Assembly: GCA_002332715.1 (NCBI GenBank)
Contig: DDBE01000009.1
Coordinates: forward strand, 3,665 to 8,776
Direction of reading: 5' to 3'
Length of the DNA: 5,112 nucleotides
From: Flavobacteriales bacterium UBA2040
GTDB taxonomy: Bacteria; Bacteroidota; Bacteroidia; Flavobacteriales_D; Crocinitomicaceae
In this document: piece after piece, positions 1 through 4,273 of the stretch
Layout of the letters: each line of letters opens with the position of its first letter
How positions within the stretch are numbered: position 1 is the stretch's first letter
Notes under the pieces: generated by a model
What the model saw: the letters and a program-made list of their open reading frames with translations, nothing else
The model's database searches: none
Told to the model about the DNA's origin: nothing
Program-made: the position numbers and the translations under genes

Positions 1-1010
1 TGAATTCCTTCCAATTCCTTGAATCCCATTGGGAAGTTAAATTCGATATCTGCCGCTGCATTTGCGTAATGCGCCAATTTAATATGATCGTGGAAACGGT
101 AATTCTCATCACCCAAACTAAGCGCCTTGTGCCATTTGATTCGGTAATCTTTCCAGTACTCGTACCATTTCATTTCTTCTCCTGGACGAACGAAAAATTG
201 CATTTCCATTTGTTCGAATTCGCGCATGCGAAAAATAAACTGACGAGCAATAATTTCATTTCGGAAGGCTTTACCAATTTGGGCAATCCCAAAGGGAATC
301 TTCATTCGTCCTGTTTTCTGTACGTTCAAGAAATTTACGAAAATACCTTGCGCCGTTTCTGGACGCAAATAAATTATCGAAGCATCGCCCGCAACAGAAC
401 CCATCTCCGTAGAGAACATCAAGTTGAATTGTCGAACTTCTGTCCAGTTTTTAGAACCTGAAACAGGACAAGCAATTTCTAAATCTTCGATCAGTTTTTT
501 TACACCTTCCAAATCTTCGTTTTCCAAAGTGGTGCGCATGCGATCTTCGATTTCAGTGATTTTCGTAGCATTTCGCAATACATTTGGATTCGTCGCACGG
601 AATTCCGCTTCATTGAAATCATCTCCAAAACGTTTCAATCCTTTCACAACTTCTTTGTCAATTTTCTGACGAATTTTTTCAATATGATCTTCAATCAAAA
701 CATCAGCACGATATCTTTTCTTGGAGTCTTTGTTGTCAATCAATGGATCATTGAATGCATCCACGTGACCAGAAGCTTTCCAAGTCTCCGGGTGCATGAA
801 AATGGAAGCGTCCAAACCAACGATGTTCTCGTTCATTTGAACCATAGACGTCCACCAGTAATTCTTGATATTGTTTTTCAGTTCAGCACCCAACTGACCA
901 TAGTCATACGTAGCGCTCAATCCATCATAAATCTCCGAAGATGGAAATACAAATCCATACTCTTTGGCATGCGATATCACTTCTTTTAATTGGTCGTCTT
1001 TCTGTTCCAT
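1..1010 (-). CDS. glyS: Glycyl-tRNA synthetase, N-terminal 336 residues (3' end off window)
   Basis: Class II aminoacyl-tRNA synthetase that charges tRNA-Gly with glycine in the cytoplasm, of the single-chain (alpha2, GlyQS-like) type. The start at 1010 gives MEQKDDQLKEVISHAKEYGF, and the frame stays open to the left edge. Recognisable family stretches are the N-terminal GFVFPSSEIYDGLSATYDYG (residues 19-38), LRPETAQGIFVNF (215-227), the motif 2 region with FRNEI (249-253) and FRMREFEQMEMQFF (260-273), and the end DIEFNFPMGFKELEGI (321-336). Full-length bacterial relatives are roughly 500 residues, so motif 3 and the C-terminal anticodon-binding domain lie outside the window. A TAnnTTTG promoter sits 5 nt before the ATG, which supports this start. 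It appears to be a stand-alone gene: a strong terminator (1236-1268) ends the upstream minus-strand unit before it. The identification is firm; the gene name glyS/glyQS varies between annotations. Confidence 0.96.
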   Translation of the reverse strand, partial: MEQKDDQLKEVISHAKEYGFVFPSSEIYDGLSATYDYGQLGAELKNNIKNYWWTSMVQMNENIVGLDASIFMHPETWKASGHVDAFNDPLIDNKDSKKRYRADVLIEDHIEKIRQKIDKEVVKGLKRFGDDFNEAEFRATNPNVLRNATKITEIEDRMRTTLENEDLEGVKKLIEDLEIACPVSGSKNWTEVRQFNLMFSTEMGSVAGDASIIYLRPETAQGIFVNFLNVQKTGRMKIPFGIAQIGKAFRNEIIARQFIFRMREFEQMEMQFFVRPGEEMKWYEYWKDYRIKWHKALSLGDENYRFHDHIKLAHYANAAADIEFNFPMGFKELEGI

Positions 1011-1015
1011 GGGCG

Positions 1016-1045
1016 CAAAGGTAATGCGAAATTGAGAATTGACAA
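1016..1045 (-). promoter_or_regulatory. Bacteroidota-type promoter of glyS
   Basis: On the minus strand, TTG (1045-1043) is followed by a 19-nt spacer and TACCTTTG (1023-1016), an exact match to the Bacteroidota -33/-7 pattern TTG-N19-21-TAnnTTTG. Only 5 nt separate the -7 element from the ATG, so transcription should begin at or within a base or two of the start codon. No ribosome binding site fits in that space. Confidence 0.75.
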
Positions 1046-1235
1046 TCGTGGTTGGTGTAGATTACACGAAATTATGGTGGATTGGGTAGGTTGTAGCGAC
1101 GAATGGCACTAATTTTCAAGGATGGTCGGGTTTAAAATGTTGAATACCATCACCAGATTAGTGTAAATCCGTGCAATTAACTACGCTGCTGCTGTGCGGT
1201 CGTGGAAAAAAAACGGATCCAGAAAAATTAGAGTC
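1046..1235. other. Non-coding spacer with a diverged inverted repeat
   Basis: No convincing reading frame is seen here. A 13-nt segment at 1061-1073, read on the minus strand (AATTTCGTGTAAT), matches 10 of 13 bases of plus-strand 1165-1177 (AAATCCGTGCAAT), making a diverged inverted repeat about 90 nt apart. The segment from about 1155 to 1205 is more GC-rich than its surroundings (ACGCTGCTGCTGTGCGGTCG at 1182-1201). On the minus strand a second T-run (1213-1206) follows a GGATCC palindrome, which is too short to count as a terminator. This may be a remnant of a dispersed intergenic repeat, which is an inference from its form only. Confidence 0.3.
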
Positions 1236-1268
1236 AAAAAAAACCCGTCTCGGACTTACCAAAACGGG
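1236..1268 (-). terminator. Strong intrinsic terminator of the small exported-protein gene
   Basis: Read on the minus strand, CCCGTTTTGG (1268-1259) pairs with CCGAGACGGG (1253-1244) across all ten positions (eight Watson-Crick, two G-U), with a 5-nt loop, TAAGT. Eight T follow (1243-1236). It lies 24 nt beyond the stop codon of the gene at 1293-1685 and should stop read-through into glyS. Confidence 0.9.
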
Positions 1269-1292
1269 ATTTAAATATAGTTCATGAACGAC

Positions 1293-1685
1293 TTAGTCCA
1301 TTATTTCTTCTTTAATTGGTTTTGCTGGAGCTTTTTCTTCTCGCTCTTCAACCTCTATTTTCTTATGCGTTTCTAAGCGTTTGATAGCACCTGCTTGTTT
1401 CGCTTCTTCTTTTTTCAATTCAGCCATGCGCTTTTCAGCTGCAGCACCTTCATACACTTTGTATTGGATAACTCCGTTTTGAATGGTTGTTTCCTTTAAT
1501 CGAGTAACACCATTTTCTTCCGTAACTTTTATCTGTTTTTCAACCTCCATTTGTTCTTCAACTTTCGGCTCATTTTCGGTTTTCACTTCTTTTTCACCCT
1601 TAACGATTTTTTTCTCTTTTTCAATTTGAGAAAATGCAGTTGAAGAAAGTAATACTGCGCAGATAACTATTCCAATTTTTTTCAT
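1293..1685 (-). CDS. Small exported Lys/Glu-rich protein, function unknown
   Basis: I do not recognise this 130-residue protein. It begins with a clear Sec signal peptide (MKKIGIVICAVLLSSTAFSQ, likely cleaved after S19), so the mature part should lie in the periplasm or outside the cell. The mature chain is very rich in Lys and Glu. Residues 21-55 look disordered or helical. Residues 56-80 carry two short NGV turns (ENGV at 57-60, QNGV at 69-72, followed by IQYKVYEG) that could be a small beta hairpin. Residues 81-112 look strongly helical (AAAEKRMAELKKEEAKQAG), and the tail is charged. There is no lipobox and no membrane segment beyond the signal. It has its own promoter (1707-1739) and a strong terminator, so it is probably a single-gene unit. 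The signal peptide and control elements make a real gene likely; no function can be assigned. Confidence 0.85.
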   Translation of the reverse strand: MKKIGIVICAVLLSSTAFSQIEKEKKIVKGEKEVKTENEPKVEEQMEVEKQIKVTEENGVTRLKETTIQNGVIQYKVYEGAAAEKRMAELKKEEAKQAGAIKRLETHKKIEVEEREEKAPAKPIKEEIMD

Positions 1686-1706
1686 CGTTCTATTGTTTTA
1701 GACAAA

Positions 1707-1739
1707 CAAGGATACAACTTTTTCAGTACTTAAACAAAA
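1707..1739 (-). promoter_or_regulatory. Bacteroidota-type promoter of the small exported-protein gene
   Basis: Minus-strand TTTTG (1739-1735), a 20-nt spacer, then TATCCTTG (1714-1707), one base off the TAnnTTTG consensus. The -7 element ends 21 nt before the ATG at 1685, leaving a leader of roughly 16 nt without an obvious Shine-Dalgarno sequence. The upstream element lies inside the left arm of the palindrome at 1730-1767. Confidence 0.6.
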
Positions 1740-1767
1740 TATATAGCATGCTAAATACTTTGTTTAG
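1730..1767. repeat. 38-nt AT-rich imperfect palindrome between engB and the next gene
   Basis: Arms 1730-1748 and 1749-1767 are complementary at 16 of 19 positions with no spacer; mismatches are at 1730/1767, 1739/1758 and 1743/1754. The centre is the perfect TAGCATGCTA (1744-1753), and the outer arms contain TAAACAAA and TTTGTTTA. It lies 21 nt after the engB stop and overlaps the -33 element of the downstream gene. It could be a protein-binding operator, or an mRNA-end hairpin for engB. The minus strand has no T-run after it, so it is not a typical intrinsic terminator for engB. Confidence 0.65.
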
Positions 1768-1788
1768 ACCTTTTTAACTTTTTGAAAA

Positions 1789-2385
1789 TTATCGAGTTTG
1801 ATTGATTTCTCCGATGTAATTTAATATTCGTTCTTTCCCAAATGCAGAAGTGCTTGAAGTCGCGAAAACTGGAGGAAGTGCATGCCAATATTTCAACATC
1901 TCTTTTTTGTATTTCGCTAAGTTTTTCTGAAGAACGGAACTAGACAATTTATCGATTTTAGTGAAAACCATCGAAAAAGGAATTTCCTTCGCACCACACC
2001 AATTCATGAATTCAATGTCAATTTTTTGAGGTTCCAAGCGCGAATCAAGTAGGACAAACACGTTCAATAATTGTACGCTTTTTGTCAAATAATCAACAAT
2101 GAACTTCTCCCATTCACGACGTGAAGATTTGGATGCCTTAGCGTAACCATATCCTGGTAAATCGACCAAATACCAGTCGTCGTTTATCAAAAAATGATTG
2201 ATAAGCTGAGTCTTTCCTGGCCTTCCTGATGTTTTTGCCAATTTTTTATTGTCAGTCAGCATATTTATCAAGGAAGATTTTCCTACATTAGAGCGACCGA
2301 TAAAAGCGTACTCGGCTTTTCCGTCTTTCGGGCATTTACTAAACTCACTGTTCGATATAACGAAAACGGCTTCTTTGATTTTCAT
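1789..2385 (-). CDS. engB: Ribosome biogenesis GTP-binding protein EngB (YsxC/YihA)
   Basis: TRAFAC-class GTPase of the EngB/YsxC/YihA family, a cytoplasmic factor known to act late in assembly of the large ribosomal subunit. All G motifs are visible in the 198 residues: G1/P-loop GRSNVGKS (30-37), a switch I region SGRPGKTQ (53-60) with the probable G2 threonine T59, G3 DLPG in VDLPGYGYAK (74-83), G4 TKID (142-145) and G5 ATSS (175-178). The GYGYAK sequence after G3 is typical of this family and separates it from Era and EngA. The length matches the usual 190-210 residues, so the gene is complete. The ATG at 2385 is preceded at 20 nt by a TAACTTTG -7 element. It is divergent from the lipoprotein gene. 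No frameshift or missing catalytic residue is seen. Confidence 0.97.
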   Translation of the reverse strand: MKIKEAVFVISNSEFSKCPKDGKAEYAFIGRSNVGKSSLINMLTDNKKLAKTSGRPGKTQLINHFLINDDWYLVDLPGYGYAKASKSSRREWEKFIVDYLTKSVQLLNVFVLLDSRLEPQKIDIEFMNWCGAKEIPFSMVFTKIDKLSSSVLQKNLAKYKKEMLKYWHALPPVFATSSTSAFGKERILNYIGEINQTR

Positions 2386-2405
2386 TTTTTATACAATTCT
2401 TTCGG

Positions 2406-2413
2406 CAAAGTTA
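2406..2413 (-). promoter_or_regulatory. Bacteroidota -7 promoter element of engB
   Basis: Minus-strand TAACTTTG (2413-2406) matches TAnnTTTG exactly and ends 20 nt before the engB ATG. I see no clear TTG 19-21 nt upstream of it (the nearest is about 28 nt away), so the promoter is supported by the -7 element alone. It shares the 128-nt divergent region with the lipoprotein promoter. Confidence 0.55.
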
Positions 2414-2485
2414 CAAAAGGAAAAGAATGTCTTGAGAATTTCAATAATCCTTCTGTTTTTACGTTTAAAAAAGCAGCTTTCTTGT

Positions 2486-2493
2486 TATCTTTG
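2486..2493 (+). promoter_or_regulatory. Bacteroidota -7 promoter element of the lipoprotein/hydrolase pair
   Basis: TATCTTTG is an exact TAnnTTTG match, placed 20 nt before the ATG at 2514. At the expected upstream distance there is only GTTT (2463-2466), a poor -33 element. The leader is AT-rich and carries no Shine-Dalgarno sequence. It contains a tiny out-of-frame ATG at 2509 that stops after two codons. Confidence 0.6.
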
Positions 2494-2513
2494 TAATTAT
2501 AAATACTCATGTT

Positions 2514-2945
2514 ATGAAAAACCTTATTTCACTTTTCTTTTTAAGCCTTGTCCTTTTCGCTTGTGATCAAGTAAAAACGGCCGAAAAAACTGACGATAAA
2601 GTTCAAACACCTAAAGAGAAAGTAGTTGCGAATAAAATGCTTACTTTCGAAATTCAAGGAATGTCATGCGAAATGATGTGCGGTGGAAGTATCCGACAAG
2701 AATTATCTGAAACAAATGCCGTTGAAAAATGTGAGTTCGATTTTGAAGACGAACGCAAAACGAACATCGTAACAGTATCATACGACCAAAAGAAAACGAC
2801 GCCAAAAGAATTAATTAAAATCGTGACGAAAATGAACGATGGTCAGTTTAAAGTTGGCAAATCAGATGAACACGATATTTCAATCAGTATTAAAGCGACA
2901 ATTAAAGACGTTCCTGCACCAGTGGTGGAGGAAACAAAGTCGTAA
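2514..2945 (+). CDS. Lipoprotein with an HMA-like (heavy-metal-associated) domain
   Basis: A 143-residue lipoprotein. The signal MKNLISLFFLSLVLFAC ends in the lipobox LFAC, with the lipidated cysteine at C17. A charged linker (18-40) follows, and then a ferredoxin-like HMA domain at about 42-115. The metal-binding loop reads IQGMSCEMMCGGSI (47-60). GM plus two cysteines and the following small residues are HMA hallmarks, but the cysteines (C52, C56) are three residues apart, not two as in the usual GMxCxxC loop. A third cysteine is C73. The tail is rich in V, P and E. HMA domains of copper chaperones bind soft metals such as Cu(I), so a role in metal handling at the cell envelope is possible, but no copper ATPase or efflux gene is nearby. 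It is the first gene of a probable two-gene unit with the hydrolase 9 nt downstream. The lipoprotein call is firm; metal binding is an inference. Confidence 0.88.
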   Translation: MKNLISLFFLSLVLFACDQVKTAEKTDDKVQTPKEKVVANKMLTFEIQGMSCEMMCGGSIRQELSETNAVEKCEFDFEDERKTNIVTVSYDQKKTTPKELIKIVTKMNDGQFKVGKSDEHDISISIKATIKDVPAPVVEETKS

Positions 2946-2954
2946 ACGAGGGAA

Positions 2955-3716
2955 TTGAAACTACACCACCGAATTTTAGGAGAAGGAAAACCCATGGTCA
3001 TCTTGCATGGCCTTTTTGGTTATTCGGACAATTGGCAAACGCACGCCAAAAAACTAGCCGAATATTATCAAGTTATTCTCGTTGATCAACGCAACCACGG
3101 ACACAGTGATTGGAGCGATAAAATAAGCTACGATTTAATGGCCGAAGATTTAAAGGAACTTTTTGATGATTTTAAGTTAGAAGAAGTCATCCTTCTTGGT
3201 CATTCCATGGGTGGTAAAACAGCAATGAATTTTGCTCAAAATTATCCTGATTATTTGGAAAAACTAATCGTGGTGGATATCGGAACGAAAACCTATCCTT
3301 CTCATCACGAACAAATTTTGGCAGGTCTTCATGCGATTGATTTAAAGGTAATACATAGTCGTTCTGAAGCTGAAGAAGCTATGGCGAAGCATATAGAATC
3401 AAACGGTGTTCGTCAATTTCTACTAAAAAACCTGTATTGGATTGAAAAAGGAAAATTGGCTTGGCGAATGAATATTCCATTACTAGAAAGAGAAATGACA
3501 GCTATTTTGCAAGGACTTCCATCCAATGAGGTTCGAATTCCAACTTTGTTTATTCGCGGAATGATGTCGGATTATATTTTAAATGAAGATATTCCGGTTC
3601 TAGAAAATCAATTTCCGGATTCTCATTTTGTGAGCGTCGAAAAGGCGGGACATTGGGTTCACGCCGAAGCTCCTGAAGAATTTATTGAGGCTGTTTTGTC
3701 CTTTTGTTTGAGATAG
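2955..3716 (+). CDS. Alpha/beta hydrolase, YbfF-like esterase family
   Basis: A 253-residue cytoplasmic alpha/beta-fold hydrolase, a typical length for the family. The first strand and oxyanion region read VILHGLFGYSDNW (15-27). VDQRNHGHSDW (43-53) follows, then the nucleophile elbow LLGHSMGGKTA with S84. The catalytic histidine is H233 in AGHWVHAEAP (231-240). The acid is either D206 in RGMMSDYI (201-208) or D108 in VVDIG (106-110), which sits 24 residues after the serine. A cap region lies at about 115-185. The substrate cannot be read from sequence; broad esterase or thioesterase activity is usual for relatives. The start is TTG at 2955, because MKLHHRILGEGKP supplies the first beta strand. 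The first in-frame ATG (2994, residue 14) would remove it. GAGGG (2948-2952) lies only 2 nt before the TTG. The 9-nt gap suggests co-transcription with the lipoprotein. Confidence 0.93.
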   Translation: MKLHHRILGEGKPMVILHGLFGYSDNWQTHAKKLAEYYQVILVDQRNHGHSDWSDKISYDLMAEDLKELFDDFKLEEVILLGHSMGGKTAMNFAQNYPDYLEKLIVVDIGTKTYPSHHEQILAGLHAIDLKVIHSRSEAEEAMAKHIESNGVRQFLLKNLYWIEKGKLAWRMNIPLLEREMTAILQGLPSNEVRIPTLFIRGMMSDYILNEDIPVLENQFPDSHFVSVEKAGHWVHAEAPEEFIEAVLSFCLR

Positions 3717-3728
3717 ACCATATATGGT
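3717..3728. repeat. 12-nt perfect palindrome just after the hydrolase stop
   Basis: ACCATATATGGT begins on the base after the TAG stop codon of the hydrolase. It is a perfect palindrome without a spacer, and no T-run follows directly, so it is weak as a terminator. It could be a small operator or mRNA-end structure, or chance. No better terminator for the lipoprotein/hydrolase pair is seen nearby. Confidence 0.35.
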
Positions 3729-3744
3729 AGAGAATTTGTTGTCC

Positions 3745-4154
3745 TTATACCTCTAAGAACCTTTTACTTCTTTTTTTGATGGCTTGGTCCAGCTCTGGGT
3801 TTGGATAAACTTCCTTCAATTTTAAGTCCCATAATTTTGGTGATATAGAAAATTATTCCGACCGTTTTGTTGATTTGATCATTACCCAAAAATGGAGCAA
3901 AAAAGGAATATTTGCTCAGCGTTAAAAAACCAAATGACGTCGTTTATATCGTCAGAGGTCAATTCATCGAGAAGGACAGCAGCATCGTCCTTCGATTTCA
4001 GTACGAGTAGTAAAATTGATGTTTTTCAATTTGTTAATGGTTTAAATTTTATTCGAATGGCATCTTCGAATAATAGTCGTACACAAAAATTATTGATTAA
4101 TAGATAATTGACATCGTTTTTTTTTCCGAAAGGAATCCCATTTTTAAAGGGTTT
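3745..4154 (-). pseudogene. Possible decayed minus-strand gene, family not recognised
   Basis: No intact gene fits this stretch, but the minus strand shows protein-like segments broken by stops and frame changes. One frame runs 90 codons (4154 to 3885) with a single TGA at 4028-4026. It reads GIPFGKKNDVNYLLINNFCV and RLLFEDAIRIKFKPLTN before that stop, and LLDELTSDDINDVIWFFNAE after it, until a TAA at 3884-3882. A second frame carries NDQINKTVGIIFYI (just after 3890). A third carries PKLWDLKLKEVYPNPELDQA and then IKKRSKRFLEV before a TAA at 3747-3745, which looks like a natural C-terminus. Joining the parts needs one read-through and about two small frameshifts. No start codon is clear: the ATG at 4114 opens a different frame and stops after five codons. 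The plus-strand open frame at 3892-4107 is Ser/Asn-rich, as expected for the antisense of such a gene. This is an inference from composition only. Confidence 0.35.
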
Positions 4155-4164
4155 CTATTTTTTT
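4132..4164 (+). terminator. Possible plus-strand intrinsic terminator
   Basis: GAATCCC (4133-4139) pairs with GGGTTTC (4149-4155) except for one internal T-T mismatch, with a 9-nt AT-rich loop; G4132/T4156 may add a wobble pair. A T-run follows (4158-4164). A small TTCC-GAAA-GGAA hairpin (4124-4135) overlaps its left side. The only plus-strand gene upstream is the hydrolase, about 400 nt away, and the site overlaps the edge of the decayed minus-strand gene, so its use is uncertain. Confidence 0.35.
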
Positions 4165-4177
4165 ATTTGATCAAATA
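4164..4177. promoter_or_regulatory. 14-nt perfect palindrome upstream of the exported-protein gene
   Basis: TATTTGATCAAATA is perfectly self-complementary and lies 96 nt before the ATG at 4274. Its half-site TTTGA resembles those bound by CRP/FNR-type regulators, but those sites normally have a spacer, which is absent here. No TTG-N19-TAnnTTTG promoter is convincing between it and the gene, so an operator role is speculative. Confidence 0.3.
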
Positions 4178-4273
4178 GTTTTATTTTTATAAAAATTTTA
4201 CAAATGAAATGAATTCTGAAATGCTTTTTCATATCAGGGTTGTTTCGATTCAAACAGTCTAATAATAATAATT
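4178..4273 (+). other. AT-rich leader region of the exported-protein gene
   Basis: This spacer has no reading frame and no convincing promoter; the nearest -7-like string is TACAAATG at 4199-4206, without a partner. Directly before the ATG is (TAA)x4 at 4260-4271 with no Shine-Dalgarno sequence, an unstructured AT-rich start region typical of Bacteroidota. Confidence 0.45.

Noticed and set aside
69..989. Three plus-strand open frames (69-461, 424-669, 684-989)
   Set aside because: All lie antisense to the glycyl-tRNA synthetase gene, which reads as an uninterrupted conserved protein; their translations show no recognisable domain.
1205..1220. Second possible terminator (GGATCC followed by a T-run on the minus strand)
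   Set aside because: A 6-base palindrome cannot form a stable hairpin loop; the real terminator lies just upstream at 1236-1268.
1011..1235. T-box or glycine riboswitch ahead of glycyl-tRNA synthetase
   Set aside because: The promoter lies 5 nt before the ATG, leaving no leader to hold a riboswitch, and no T-box sequence was seen.
2249..2566. Plus-strand open frame across the engB start and the divergent promoter region
   Set aside because: It runs antisense to the engB P-loop region, then through both promoters and into the lipoprotein gene in another frame; composition is not protein-like.
3892..4107. 71-codon plus-strand open frame in the gap
   Set aside because: Ser/Asn-rich translation with no domain, no promoter and no ribosome site; better explained as the antisense of the protein-like minus-strand segments.
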